Source: an uncultured Lachnospiraceae bacterium
GTDB lineage: Bacteria > Bacillota > Clostridia > Lachnospirales > Lachnospiraceae
Length of the DNA: 32,952 bases
Assembly: GCA_947627365.1 (NCBI GenBank)
Contig: CANQVT010000026.1
Coordinates: 1 to 32,952, forward strand
Direction: 5' to 3'
The notes beneath the pieces were generated by a model that ran no database searches, was not told the origin of the DNA, and saw nothing but the letters and a program-made list of their open reading frames with translations. Position 1 is the first letter of the stretch; every line of letters begins with the position of its first letter. Below are positions 14,679 through 23,950 of this stretch, piece by piece. The translations under genes and the position numbers were made by a program.

Positions 14679-15581
14679 ATGAACCCAAACACAGATTTTC
14701 TACAAAACATGAGCGGTCCACTTGACTATCCGCTCACAAACGACTATATGTTCCGCGCGCTCATGCAGAGCAGCAACAACACGCTTCGACATCTGCTGGC
14801 TGCGCTTCTCCCCGTCCCCTACGAGGAGATTCGCTCCTGCGAGATTCTCAACCCGATCGTCCTCGGCGAGGCCATCGACCAGAAGACCTGCATCATGGAT
14901 GTCCGCGTCTGCATGAACAATGATCGTCTCATCAATCTCGAAATGCAGATGTATCCATACAAAGCATGGCCAAACCGCGCTCTGTTTTATCTCTGCCGTC
15001 TCTACTGCAACATTGAGCGCGGACAGGACTACAGCGAAGTTCTGCCCGCTGTACATATCGGCATCCTGAATGAGTCCCCTTTCCCGGGTGTAAACAAGTT
15101 TTACAGCAAATATGAACTTGCAGATATAGAAGACAAGGAAAATATCAACGTTTTCACTGGCAATTTCTCGCTCCGTGTGCTAGACTTAAGCCAGATAGAC
15201 AACCTCCCGGAAGATGAGCGTTCCTCGGAGAAGTACATCTGGGCGCGACTGTTCCGGGCCACCACATGGGAGGAGATTAGAATGCTGGCAGAGAAAAACA
15301 AAGCAATCCAGGAAGCATCTGCGCACCTGCATATCCTTACCGAAGATGAAAAGATTCGCCTGCAGTGCGAAGCACGCGAAATGTATGAGCATGACATAGC
15401 AACAATACGCAATGAAGGCCGAGCAGAAGGCAAAGCGGAAGGCAGATCAGAAACCAACCAGCTTACCACCTACCTAATCCGAGACGGCCGTATGGATGAT
15501 CTGACACGTTCTGTCTCCGATACCGCTTATCAGGAGCAGTTGATGAGAGAATATGGGATCATCCCCGCAGAAAGTCAGTAA
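14679..15581 (+). CDS. Rpn family recombination-promoting nuclease / putative transposase (PD-(D/E)XK)
   Basis: A 300-aa protein of the Rpn/YhgA-like family (PDDEXK). The start pattern PLTNDYMFRALM is typical. The nuclease core shows D74 (in IMDVRV) and E88-x-Q90 (in NLEMQ), the D-ExQ variant of the catalytic site. Residues of about 245-258 form a Glu/Gly/Arg/Ala repeat (RAEGKAEGRSE) common near the C-terminus in this family. These proteins cut DNA and promote RecA-independent recombination in E. coli; they are often annotated as transposases but no terminal inverted repeats are visible here. It has its own promoter and terminator and is divergent from the acs operon, so it is an independent insert-like unit. 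Confidence 0.85.
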   Translation: MNPNTDFLQNMSGPLDYPLTNDYMFRALMQSSNNTLRHLLAALLPVPYEEIRSCEILNPIVLGEAIDQKTCIMDVRVCMNNDRLINLEMQMYPYKAWPNRALFYLCRLYCNIERGQDYSEVLPAVHIGILNESPFPGVNKFYSKYELADIEDKENINVFTGNFSLRVLDLSQIDNLPEDERSSEKYIWARLFRATTWEEIRMLAEKNKAIQEASAHLHILTEDEKIRLQCEAREMYEHDIATIRNEGRAEGKAEGRSETNQLTTYLIRDGRMDDLTRSVSDTAYQEQLMREYGIIPAESQ

Positions 15582-15620
15582 ATGGCTAACTATACTGTTA
15601 CAATGTAAGTAGAGCGCAAC

Positions 15621-15660
15621 GAACCGGGACAGCCCAATCAACAGTCCCGGTTCTTTTTCT
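15621..15660 (+). terminator. Intrinsic terminator of the Rpn-family gene
   Basis: GAACCGGGAC (15621-15630) pairs perfectly with GTCCCGGTTC (15644-15653), followed by TTTTTCT. It lies 40 bases after the stop codon. It lacks a T run on the minus strand, so it acts in one direction. Confidence 0.9.
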
Positions 15661-15666
15661 AAATGC

Positions 15667-15694
15667 ATTGCTATTTCGATATATTGCTATTTCG
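15667..15694. repeat. 12-bp direct repeat between the Rpn terminator and the small peptide gene
   Basis: ATTGCTATTTCG occurs at 15667-15678 and 15683-15694, spaced by four bases. No function is evident. It could be a slip-strand duplication or an old insertion scar. Confidence 0.4.
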
Positions 15695-15763
15695 CTTTTA
15701 GGATACGCCTGCCGGACTTCTCCCCGCAGGTTCCAGACTCCCAGCGGCTCTCCCCAGCTGTTA

Positions 15764-15940
15764 TCAGCCGTTGTTTTCAATCCGATCCCAAGCGTCTTTC
15801 ACCCATTGCTGGAACCCTCCTCCGGCAGCCTGTTCAAGGACATTGTCGTCTAGTTCACACTGCCCCCGCTCCGGTTTTTCGCTTTCCTCATATTCCTTGT
15901 TTTCCTTATTTTCCATGTTCTCAACCTTTCTGGCGTTCAT
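15764..15940 (-). CDS. 58-aa double-glycine-leader-like small peptide
   Basis: A short frame starting 14 bases after the carB stop. The N-terminal third is rich in Lys, Glu and Asn. It is followed by CELDDNVLEQAAGGG (residues 28-42), which matches the double-glycine leader pattern (E-L-x-x-x-x-L-x-x-x-A-G-G) of bacteriocin and RiPP precursors exported by C39-peptidase transporters. The presumed core after the glycines is FQQWVKDAWDRIENNG, amphipathic and without Cys, Ser or Thr, so lanthionine rings are not possible. No transporter or maturase lies nearby. The ribosome site is weak (AAGG), and an internal ATG at codon 9 is an alternative start. It may instead be a small structural tail protein. 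The leader match is seen; the function is inference. Confidence 0.55.
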   Translation of the reverse strand: MNARKVENMENKENKEYEESEKPERGQCELDDNVLEQAAGGGFQQWVKDAWDRIENNG

Positions 15941-15954
15941 AGCCTTGTCTTTCT

Positions 15955-18900
15955 TTACGCCTTATCGTGGATCTCGCTGTGCAGCTCCTGCAGGGATCGC
16001 ACCTCGCTGTTGCCGTGCTGCTTCACGTACCAAATGCCCTCCGCCGACGCCATAGCGGCCGCGATGGTAGTGAGATACGGCACCTTCGCCTTGATTGCGG
16101 CCTTGCGCAGGTAGCTGTCGTCGTGCACGCTGTCCTTGCCGACCGGAGAGTTCACGATCAGATCGATCTGCCCGTTTGTGATCATATCGGAGATGTTCGG
16201 GCGCCCCTCGTATAGCTTCTTCACCTTTTCCGCCGCAATACCCGCCTGGTTGATGAGGTCGCAGGTGTTGCCGGTCGCCACGATCTTAAAGCCGCACTCC
16301 GCGAACTTTCGCGCGACGTCGACCACCTCCGCCTTATCCTTGCGGTTCACGGAGATCAGCACGGTCCCTTCAAGCGGCAGGCGGGACTGCGTCGCCTCCT
16401 GCGCCTTGTAATAGGCCTCGCCGTAGGAGCGTGAAAGTCCGAGCACCTCGCCGGTAGAACGCATCTCTGGCCCGAGGATCGGGTCCACCTCCTGGAACAT
16501 ATTGAACGGGAACACGGCTTCCTTCACACCGTAGTTCGGGATCTCCTGTTCTTTCAATGCCGGCACGGGCGACGGACGTCCGGTCAGCTCCGAGGTGATG
16601 ATCTCGGTGGCCAGCGGCACCATGCGGATGTTGCAGACTTTGGATACCAGCGGCACGGTGCGGGACGCGCGCGGGTTGGCCTCCAGCACGAAGACCCTGC
16701 CGTTTTCGATCGCATACTGCATGTTCATCAGGCCGCGCACATGCATCTCCTCCGCGATCTTGCGGGTGTATTCCTTGATCGTCGCCACATTCTCCTGCGA
16801 GATATGGACGCTCGGAATGATGCAGGCGCTGTCGCCGGAATGGACGCCGGCCAGCTCGATGTGCTCCATGACGGCAGGCACAAAGGCGTGCGTCCCGTCG
16901 CTGATCGCGTCCGCTTCGCACTCCATCGCGTGGTTCAGGAAACGGTCGATCAGGATCGGGCGGTCCGGGGTCACGCCGACGGCGGCCTGCATATATTCGG
17001 TCATGCTCTCGTCATCGTAGACGACCTCCATGCCGCGTCCGCCAAGCACGTAGGACGGACGCACCATGACCGGATAACCGATCTTCGCGGCGATCGCGAG
17101 GGCTTCGTCTACGGTAGTCGCCATGCCGGACTCCGGCATCGGGATGTCCAGTTTCTCCATCATCGCGCGGAACTGGTCGCGGTCCTCCGCCAGATCGATG
17201 ACCGACGGGGAGGTGCCGAGAATCTTCACGCCATTCTTCTCCAGATCCGCCGCCAGGTTCAGCGGGGTCTGTCCGCCGAACTGCGCGATCACGCCCAGGG
17301 GCTTTTCTTTTTTATAAATGCTGAGCACGTCCTCCAGGGTAAGAGGCTCAAAATACAGCTTGTCAGAGGTGTCGTAGTCGGTGGACACCGTCTCCGGGTT
17401 GCAGTTGACGATGATCGTCTCGAAACCCAGCTTCTTCAGGGCAAGCGACGCATGCACACAGCAGTAGTCGAACTCGATGCCCTGCCCGATGCGGTTCGGA
17501 CCGCCGCCCAGGATCATCACCTTCGGTTTATCCGTGTTCACCGGATTTTTGTCCGGTGCATTGTAAGTCGAATAATAGTAAGCGGAATCCTGCGTACCGC
17601 TGACATGCACGCCCTCCCAGGCCTCCTCGACGCCGAGCGCGATGCGGCGCTCTCTGACGTCCGCCTCCGGGATCTCAAGCAGCTGACTTAAATATTTATC
17701 CGAGAAGCCGTCCTTCTTGGCGGCGATCAGCAGCTCGTCCGCAGGCAGGAAGCCTTTGGACTGAAGCAGCAATTCTTCCTCCTCGACCAGCTCCTTCATC
17801 TGCTCGATAAACCATTTCTTCACATGTGTCGTCTCGTGGATCTCGTCCACGGTCGCGCCCTTGCGCAGCGCCTCGTACATCACGAAGTGTCGCTCGCTGG
17901 AAGGCGTAATGAGCTTCTGCATAAGCTGTTCTTTTGTTAGAGTATCAAAATTTTTTGCGTGGCCGAGGCCATAGCGCCCGGTCTCCAGACTGCGGATCGC
18001 CTTCTGGAAGGCCTCCTTGTAGGTCTTTCCGATGCTCATGACCTCGCCGACCGCGCGCATCTGCGTGCCAAGCTTGTCCTCGACGCCCTTGAATTTTTCA
18101 AACGCCCAGCGGGCGAACTTGATCACAACATAGTCGCCGTCCGGCACGTACTTGTCCAGAGTGCCGTATTTGCCGCAGGGGATGTCCGCCAGAGTCAGCC
18201 CGGAGGCAAGCATGGCGGAAACCAGCGCGATCGGGAAACCGGTTGCCTTGGATGCAAGCGCCGAGGAGCGCGAAGTTCGCGGATTGATCTCGATGACGAC
18301 GATGCGGTCGCTCTTCGGGTCGTGCGCGAACTGCACGTTCGTGCCGCCGATCACCTGCACGGACTCGACGATGCGGTAGGCCTGCTCCTGCAGCCGCTTC
18401 TGCGTCTCCTCAGAGATCGTGAGCATCGGGGCCGAGCAGAAGGAATCGCCCGTGTGAACTCCCATCGGGTCGATATTTTCGATAAAGCAGACGGTGATCA
18501 TGTTGTTGTCCGCGTCGCGCACCACCTCAAGCTCCAGCTCTTCCCAGCCGAGCACAGATTCCTCGACGAGCACCTGTCCCACAAGGCTTGCCTGCAGGCC
18601 GCGCGCGCAGACCACCTTCAGCTCTTCACGGTTGTATACCAAACCGCCGCCTGCGCCACCCATCGTGTAGGCAGGGCGCAGCACTACCGGATAGCCGAGC
18701 TTGTCCGCGATCGAGAGCGCCTCGTCCACGCTGTAAGCCACTTCGCTGCGCGCCATCTCGATGCCGAGGGCGTTCATGGCGTTTTTGAATTCGATGCGGT
18801 CCTCTCCGCGCTCAATCGCGTCCACCTGCACGCCGATCACCTTCACATTGTATTTGTCCAGGATCCCGGCCTTGTTCAGCTCTGCGCACAAATTCAGTCC

Positions 18901-19182
18901 CGACTGTCCGCCCAGATTCGGCAGCAGAGCGTCAGGACGCTCTTTGCGGATGATATGCTCCAGGCGCTCCACATTCAATGGCTCGATGTAGGTGACGTCC
19001 GCGATCTCCGGGTCGGTCATGATCGTGGCCGGGTTGGAGTTTACCAGCACAATCTCATAGCCAAGCTTGCGAAGCGCCTTGCAGGCCTGCGTGCCGGAGT
19101 AGTCAAACTCGCACGCCTGACCGATCACGATCGGGCCGGAGCCGATGATGAGCACCTTGTGAATATCCGTTCTCTTTGGCAT
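15955..19182 (-). CDS. carB: Carbamoyl-phosphate synthase large subunit
   Basis: A 1075-aa protein of normal CarB length that makes carbamoyl phosphate from bicarbonate, ammonia (from CarA) and two ATP, for pyrimidine and arginine synthesis. It shows the duplicated layout: a first ATP-grasp half from MPKRTDIHKVLIIGSGPIVIGQ, a second half with MILGGGPNRIGQGIEFDYCC and its own ATP-grasp, and a C-terminal MGS-like allosteric domain of about 140 residues (VLISVNRKDKAEVVDVARKF onward). The start at 19182 is set by AGGAGGACATACGA ahead of the ATG; 25 residues of upstream frame are not used. The partner carA is not in the window. It follows gpsA by 88 bases on the same strand, probably loosely linked to that operon. 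Confidence 0.97.
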   Translation of the reverse strand: MPKRTDIHKVLIIGSGPIVIGQACEFDYSGTQACKALRKLGYEIVLVNSNPATIMTDPEIADVTYIEPLNVERLEHIIRKERPDALLPNLGGQSGLNLCAELNKAGILDKYNVKVIGVQVDAIERGEDRIEFKNAMNALGIEMARSEVAYSVDEALSIADKLGYPVVLRPAYTMGGAGGGLVYNREELKVVCARGLQASLVGQVLVEESVLGWEELELEVVRDADNNMITVCFIENIDPMGVHTGDSFCSAPMLTISEETQKRLQEQAYRIVESVQVIGGTNVQFAHDPKSDRIVVIEINPRTSRSSALASKATGFPIALVSAMLASGLTLADIPCGKYGTLDKYVPDGDYVVIKFARWAFEKFKGVEDKLGTQMRAVGEVMSIGKTYKEAFQKAIRSLETGRYGLGHAKNFDTLTKEQLMQKLITPSSERHFVMYEALRKGATVDEIHETTHVKKWFIEQMKELVEEEELLLQSKGFLPADELLIAAKKDGFSDKYLSQLLEIPEADVRERRIALGVEEAWEGVHVSGTQDSAYYYSTYNAPDKNPVNTDKPKVMILGGGPNRIGQGIEFDYCCVHASLALKKLGFETIIVNCNPETVSTDYDTSDKLYFEPLTLEDVLSIYKKEKPLGVIAQFGGQTPLNLAADLEKNGVKILGTSPSVIDLAEDRDQFRAMMEKLDIPMPESGMATTVDEALAIAAKIGYPVMVRPSYVLGGRGMEVVYDDESMTEYMQAAVGVTPDRPILIDRFLNHAMECEADAISDGTHAFVPAVMEHIELAGVHSGDSACIIPSVHISQENVATIKEYTRKIAEEMHVRGLMNMQYAIENGRVFVLEANPRASRTVPLVSKVCNIRMVPLATEIITSELTGRPSPVPALKEQEIPNYGVKEAVFPFNMFQEVDPILGPEMRSTGEVLGLSRSYGEAYYKAQEATQSRLPLEGTVLISVNRKDKAEVVDVARKFAECGFKIVATGNTCDLINQAGIAAEKVKKLYEGRPNISDMITNGQIDLIVNSPVGKDSVHDDSYLRKAAIKAKVPYLTTIAAAMASAEGIWYVKQHGNSEVRSLQELHSEIHDKA

Positions 19183-19270
19183 TCGTATGTCCTCCTGATG
19201 TAATATATTCTGAATTGTATCGTTTCCTGCATCACGTTCCCGCGGCCCTGGCAGCAAGTGTCTCGGCCTG

Positions 19271-20278
19271 TCACCACGGGATTAAGGAATTCTCTAATTT
19301 ATTATCTCTGAGCATCAGATCCGAGACCGCCTGCCGCGGATCCTTTCCCTCAAACAGCACCTTATTGACCTGTTCGATGATCGGGAGCTCCGAATCATAT
19401 TTCTCTGCGAGACGCATGGCCGCGCGCGCGGAATAGATGCCCTCCACAACCATGTTCACCTCGCGCATCGCCTCCTCCATCGTGTAGCCCCTGCCGAGCA
19501 GGATACCCGCGCGACGATTTCGGCTGTGCATGCTCGCGCAGGTTACGATCAGATCGCCGATCCCGGTCAGCCCCGAAAAGGTCTCAAGCCTGCCGCCCAT
19601 TTTCATGCCAAGCCGCCCGATCTCCGCCATCCCGCGTGTGATCAGCGCCGCTTTCGCGTTGTCGCCGTAGCCCATGCCGTCCGCAATGCCCGCCGCCAGA
19701 GCGATGACATTCTTCAGCGCTCCTCCGAGCTCGATCCCGAGCATATCCGAGCTGATATACACGCGGAAGCAGGCGCTCATGAAAAGCTTCTGCAGCATCC
19801 GCGCCGTCTCCTCAGACTTTGCCCCGATCACACAGGTCGTCGGAAGTCCTCTCGCGACTTCCTCCGCATGGCTCGGACCGGACAGCACCGCCGCATCTGC
19901 CTGTGGAACCTCCTCCTCCACGATATCCGTCATCGTGTCCAGTGTCTCCTCCTCGATCCCCTTCGAAGCACAGACAACCACCGCGCCCTCGTCGACGAAC
20001 GGGCGCATCTTCACGGCCGTCTCCCGGACACAGGTGGACGGCACCACAAGCACAAGCACCGGTTTTCCCCGCACCGCGAGCGCAAGATCTGACGTGACCA
20101 GAATACCGTCCGGAATCCTTACGCCTGAAAGCTTCGACTCATGCAGTCTCGTCGACTGGATCTTGTCCGCTTCTTCCTTCCGGTGGGACCAAAGCGTCAC
20201 CTGGTTTCCATTCTCGTGCAGCAGGATCGCAAGGGCCGTCCCCCAGCTTCCCGCTCCGATCACAGCTATGTCCGCCAT
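19271..20278 (-). CDS. gpsA: NAD(P)-dependent glycerol-3-phosphate dehydrogenase
   Basis: A 335-aa cytoplasmic enzyme reducing dihydroxyacetone phosphate to sn-glycerol 3-phosphate, the backbone for phospholipids. The N-terminal Rossmann motif GAGSWGTALA, the SGPSHAEEVARGLPT segment, the catalytic-Lys region GGALKNVIALAAGIADGMGYGDN, and the substrate-binding region TGIGDLIVTC-SRNRRAG are all present. AGGAGG precedes the ATG. It follows plsY after 31 bases, so the two consecutive steps, making glycerol 3-phosphate and acylating it, are encoded side by side, the usual Clostridia arrangement. Confidence 0.97.
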   Translation of the reverse strand: MADIAVIGAGSWGTALAILLHENGNQVTLWSHRKEEADKIQSTRLHESKLSGVRIPDGILVTSDLALAVRGKPVLVLVVPSTCVRETAVKMRPFVDEGAVVVCASKGIEEETLDTMTDIVEEEVPQADAAVLSGPSHAEEVARGLPTTCVIGAKSEETARMLQKLFMSACFRVYISSDMLGIELGGALKNVIALAAGIADGMGYGDNAKAALITRGMAEIGRLGMKMGGRLETFSGLTGIGDLIVTCASMHSRNRRAGILLGRGYTMEEAMREVNMVVEGIYSARAAMRLAEKYDSELPIIEQVNKVLFEGKDPRQAVSDLMLRDNKLENSLIPW

Positions 20279-20309
20279 AACTCCTCCTAAGATTTATACT
20301 GCTCCCTCT

Positions 20310-20954
20310 TCAGCTTTCATGCTTCCGCAGATACGTTTTCCGCTCTTCCCCGCGCAGCAGCCGCTTAATATTCCCGCGATGCATCCAGAACGCGAGGAGC
20401 ATCAGCACGATGCCGACCGCGTACATCTCATTCAAATGCGGCTGTGTCATGCCGAACATGCCGCACTGTCCGAACACAATCAGCTCGATGACAAAGCCGA
20501 CGTAGACCAGCAGAGAGCCGAGCGACACGTAATGGGTCAGGCAGAGCGCCGCGCCAAACGTCACAAGGCCGAGCAGCGTCATGATCCAACTCGTCGCCAG
20601 GATCAATCCCGCCGTCGCCGCGATCCCCTTGCCTCCGTGAAAATGCAGATAAAACGGAAAATTATGCCCGAGGATCACCCCGGCCGCCGTGTAGAGACTC
20701 AAAAGCGGCAGCATATCTCCGTATTTCTCCCGGAACAAAAAGCGCACAAGCAGCACCGCAAACACACACTTGAACGCATCGCCCAGCAGCGTGACCGCGC
20801 CGGCCTTTTTTCCAAGCGTGCGCAGCGTGTTCGTCGTGCCGGCGTTTCCGCTCCCGTACTCACGGATGTCGATCCCGTGCAGCCTGCCGTAGATATACCC
20901 CGTCTGAAACAGCCCGAACAGATAGCCGATCGCCAGGCAAAGCAAACGCACCAT
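20310..20954 (-). CDS. plsY: Acyl-phosphate:glycerol-3-phosphate acyltransferase PlsY
   Basis: A 214-aa integral membrane enzyme that acylates glycerol 3-phosphate using acyl phosphate, the first step of phospholipid synthesis. Hydrophobic helices alternate with the three family motifs: GSGNAGTTNTLRTLG (about 36-50), GHNFPFYLHFHGGKG (about 95-109), and HRGNIKRLLRGEE near the C-terminus. The start lies two bases after the der stop, which suggests translational coupling; no strong separate ribosome site is visible. The next gene, gpsA, supplies its substrate. Confidence 0.96.
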   Translation of the reverse strand: MVRLLCLAIGYLFGLFQTGYIYGRLHGIDIREYGSGNAGTTNTLRTLGKKAGAVTLLGDAFKCVFAVLLVRFLFREKYGDMLPLLSLYTAAGVILGHNFPFYLHFHGGKGIAATAGLILATSWIMTLLGLVTFGAALCLTHYVSLGSLLVYVGFVIELIVFGQCGMFGMTQPHLNEMYAVGIVLMLLAFWMHRGNIKRLLRGEERKTYLRKHES

Positions 20955-20956
20955 CG

Positions 20957-22285
20957 TTATCTCTCCTTATCCTTTCGCTCTCTGATGATGAACTTCAGAG
21001 AGGTTCCCTTGAATCCGAACGTATCCCTGATCTTGTTTTCCAGGTATCTTGTATAGGAAAAATGCATCAGCTGCCTGTCGTTGACAAACACCACAAAGGT
21101 CGGCGGCTTCACCGAAACCTGTGTGATATAATACAGCTTCAGACGTTTTCCCTTGTCCGAGGGCGGCTGCTGCAGCGCCACGGCCTCCGCCATGATCTCA
21201 TTGAGCACCCCGGTCGCCACGCGCATCGACTGGTTCGCGATGACCATATCGATCGTCTCAAACAGCTTTGGAATGCGCTGCCCCGTCTCCGCCGAGATAA
21301 AGAGGATCTCCGCGTAAGGCATGTAGGAAAGCACGTTTCGAATATCGTCGCGGTATTTGTAGATCGTCTTGTCGTCCTTCTCGACGGCGTCCCATTTGTT
21401 CACCGCGATGACAATACCCTTGCCCCGGTCGTGCGCAATCCCGGCAATCTTGGCGTCCTGCTCCGTCACGCCCTCGAGCGCGTCGATCAGAAGCACCACC
21501 ACATCGGCACGTTCCACCGCCGTGACCGTGCGGATGATGCTGTAGCGCTCCAGCTCTTCCTTGATCTTGCTCTTCCGGCGCAATCCAGCCGTATCGATAA
21601 ACACATATTCTCTGCCGTCCCACTTCACCGCGGTGTCCACTGCGTCGCGCGTCGTCCCGGCGATCTCGGAAACGATCAGCCGTTTCTCGCCGAGCAGCTT
21701 GTTGATCAGAGAGGATTTTCCGACATTCGGCTTGCCGACAATCGCGATCCTCGGCCTTTCATCCTCTTCCTCGTCCGCCCCTTCCCCATCAAAATATGAG
21801 ACCACCTTGTCCAGCATGTCCCCGACGCCCAGCTTGTTGCTCGCGCAGATCGGGGTCGGATCGCCGATACCCAGATTGTAAAATTCGTAGACGTCCGCCA
21901 TATCGCGGTTGAAGTCGTCCACCTTGTTCACGACAAGCACGACCGGCTTGCGCGAGCGGCGCAGCATGTCCGCGACCTTCGCGTCCGAGTCTACCAGTCC
22001 CTGCTTGTTATCCACCATAAAAAGGATCACATCCGCTGTGTCGATCGCGATCTGCGCCTGATCCCTCATCTGCGCGAGGATCACGTCGTTGCTGTCCGGC
22101 TCGATGCCCCCGGTGTCGATCAGTGTAAAATTGATATTCAGCCACTCTACATCGGCATAGATCCTGTCTCTCGTCACGCCCGGCGTATCCTTCACGATCG
22201 CGATATTCTCACCAGCCAGCGCGTTAAACAGCGTCGACTTTCCCACGTTCGGGCGTCCGACGATCGCTACGATCGGCTTGCTCAT
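20957..22285 (-). CDS. der: Ribosome biogenesis GTPase Der (EngA)
   Basis: A 442-aa GTPase with the hallmark two consecutive G domains. The first has GRPNVGKST at residues 10-18, [12 protein letters not shown] and NKVD. The second starts near residue 180 with GKPNVGKSS, then [10 protein letters not shown] and NKWD. A C-terminal KH-like domain follows ([33 protein letters not shown]). It aids 50S subunit assembly. Its ATG overlaps the stop of the upstream DUF512 gene as ATGA (22282-22285), so translation is coupled. The gene order DUF512-der-plsY-gpsA is typical of Clostridia. Confidence 0.97.
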   Translation of the reverse strand: MSKPIVAIVGRPNVGKSTLFNALAGENIAIVKDTPGVTRDRIYADVEWLNINFTLIDTGGIEPDSNDVILAQMRDQAQIAIDTADVILFMVDNKQGLVDSDAKVADMLRRSRKPVVLVVNKVDDFNRDMADVYEFYNLGIGDPTPICASNKLGVGDMLDKVVSYFDGEGADEEEDERPRIAIVGKPNVGKSSLINKLLGEKRLIVSEIAGTTRDAVDTAVKWDGREYVFIDTAGLRRKSKIKEELERYSIIRTVTAVERADVVVLLIDALEGVTEQDAKIAGIAHDRGKGIVIAVNKWDAVEKDDKTIYKYRDDIRNVLSYMPYAEILFISAETGQRIPKLFETIDMVIANQSMRVATGVLNEIMAEAVALQQPPSDKGKRLKLYYITQVSVKPPTFVVFVNDRQLMHFSYTRYLENKIRDTFGFKGTSLKFIIRERKDKER

Positions 22286-23700
22286 CCGCGTCCTCCTTCT
22301 TCTCTTCCCGTCACAGCCGCGACGAGATCCTGTCCGCTTGATTTTACAATACGCACCTTTATTTGTAAAGCCTTTTCCAGCTCCTCCACCGTTACGTCGT
22401 CCAGAAATACCTGCTCCCCGCTGCGCAGCATATTCACCGGCAGCAAAAGCTCCGTCCCCAGCGGCTTTCCTCGCAGCTGCTCCATAAGATCCGTCCCGGT
22501 GATCAGCCCGGAGACGGTGATCAGCTCACCGAAAAAATGATTGCGGATCTCGTAGACGTGAACGCTCAGGCCCGGAAACCGGCGGGCGATCTCCCCGCAG
22601 AGCTCCCGGATCAGCGGCGCTGCCAGACGCCCCGTCGCGACGGAAAGCTCACGCCGGCCAGAGCTTTCGCTTTCCTCCGTATCCGCCTGCGCGCCGCCTT
22701 CATCCAGCTGTTCTCCGGCCACCCCGGACCCGGGCGCGTTTGCGTCCCCGCACATCTGCCCGAGCGCCTCCATCGTCTCCTCGCGCAGCAGCCTCATCAT
22801 GCCGACGCCGTTTTCAAGCTGCAGGTAACCGTCGTAGCGTTCCTCCTCCGGGAACTCCCGCCCGGCCAGCAGATACCATTCATCCGACGCGTGCACAAAA
22901 TGCAGCCCGTATTCCGGGTACAGCCTCTCCTGCCACGCTTCGATACAGTCGATAACCTGTTCCGCGTCCTGTTTTGTAAAGGGCTCCAGCGGATACAGAC
23001 CGTCCCGAAACTTCGTGAGTCCGACCGGCACGACCGAGACGCTCTTCAGGCTCGGCAGATATTCCGTAAGCTTTCGGATCGAATATTCCAGCTCCTCGCC
23101 ATCGTTGACGCCTCTGCACAACACAATCTGTCCGTTCATCTCGATCCCGGCTCGCGCCAGAGCGTCCACCTTCGGAAAAATATCTCCCGCGAAGCGATTG
23201 TTCAGCATCCTGCAGCGCAGCTGTGGGTTCATCGTGTGGAAGGAGATGTTGATCGGCTCCAGATGATAGCGGATGATCCTCTCAATATCATGATCGCTCA
23301 TATTGGTCAGCGTCACATAATTCCCCTGCAGGAACGACAGCCTTGAATCGTCGTCCTTGAAGTACAGCGTTTCCCTCATGCCCTTCGGCATCTGATCGAT
23401 AAAGCAGAAAATGCATTTGTTCCGGCAGGATTTGTACTCATCCATCAGAGAATTCTCGAACACGATCCCGAGATCCTCCTCAAATTCCTTCTCGATCTCG
23501 ATCTCCCACTCCTCGCCGTCCGGCTTGCGCACCAGCACGGTCAGGTACTCCTCATTTGTCAGATAATGATAGTCGAACACATCCTCCACCGGCTGGCCGT
23601 TCACCTCCAGCAGCACATCCCCGGCCTCGAGCTCGAGCTCCTGCGCGATGCTTCCCGGCAGCACTTCTCTGATCTTATGTTCCGTTTGTTTTTCTCTCAT
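22282..23700 (-). CDS. DUF512 family radical SAM / PDZ domain protein
   Basis: A 472-aa protein. Residues of about 10-60 form a PDZ-like domain ([27 protein letters not shown]). A radical-SAM-type CxxxCxxC cluster motif follows ([19 protein letters not shown], near residue 95), then a barrel and a C-terminal DUF512 domain. The family is widespread in Clostridia beside der; its substrate is unknown to me. It has a Gly/Glu/Ser-rich stretch (about residues 328-355, near [18 protein letters not shown]) that looks like a linker insertion. It is the first gene of the operon, about 50 bases from a predicted promoter, and overlaps der by four bases. Confidence 0.9.
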   Translation of the reverse strand: MREKQTEHKIREVLPGSIAQELELEAGDVLLEVNGQPVEDVFDYHYLTNEEYLTVLVRKPDGEEWEIEIEKEFEEDLGIVFENSLMDEYKSCRNKCIFCFIDQMPKGMRETLYFKDDDSRLSFLQGNYVTLTNMSDHDIERIIRYHLEPINISFHTMNPQLRCRMLNNRFAGDIFPKVDALARAGIEMNGQIVLCRGVNDGEELEYSIRKLTEYLPSLKSVSVVPVGLTKFRDGLYPLEPFTKQDAEQVIDCIEAWQERLYPEYGLHFVHASDEWYLLAGREFPEEERYDGYLQLENGVGMMRLLREETMEALGQMCGDANAPGSGVAGEQLDEGGAQADTEESESSGRRELSVATGRLAAPLIRELCGEIARRFPGLSVHVYEIRNHFFGELITVSGLITGTDLMEQLRGKPLGTELLLPVNMLRSGEQVFLDDVTVEELEKALQIKVRIVKSSGQDLVAAVTGREEGGRG

Positions 23701-23756
23701 TGCCTGGTCCTTCCCGTCCGTCTGTTCCCTGGCCTGCCATATTTGTAACTTTTTTC

Positions 23757-23785
23757 ATCATACTATCTCTTTCCAGAAAATGCAA
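23757..23785 (-). promoter_or_regulatory. Promoter of the DUF512-der-plsY-gpsA operon
   Basis: On the minus strand TTGCAT (23780-23785), a 17-base spacer and TATGAT (23757-23762). The predicted start near 23750 gives a leader of about 50 bases. Confidence 0.7.
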
Positions 23786-23871
23786 CCGACAAGCTTTACA
23801 AACGCCCTGTCAGGCAGCCATCCAAGTCGCAATAAACCAAAAACAAAATGCAGCCTGGGGTCTGCTTTTTC

Positions 23872-23900
23872 TTGACTGGAAAATGTGGGAATGATATAAA
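23872..23900 (+). promoter_or_regulatory. Promoter of the PRPP synthetase gene
   Basis: TTGACT (23872-23877), a 17-base spacer and TATAAA (23895-23900). The leader to the ATG at 23951 is about 45 bases and ends in GGAGG. Together with the DUF512 promoter this makes a compact divergent promoter region. Confidence 0.8.
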
Positions 23901-23950
23901 TAGACTATCAGCGAAGCTTATTTCATAATCTACATACGACGGAGGAAACT

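Noticed and set aside
14679-15581. Insertion sequence with terminal inverted repeats around the Rpn gene.
   Set aside because: No matching terminal repeats or target duplications were seen on either side. The 12-bp repeat at 15667-15694 is local and unpaired with anything upstream.
15598-15780. A minus-strand frame after the 58-aa peptide, beginning with TTG.
   Set aside because: It runs through the Rpn terminator on the opposite strand and has no ribosome site. It could be a frameshifted remnant but nothing supports that.
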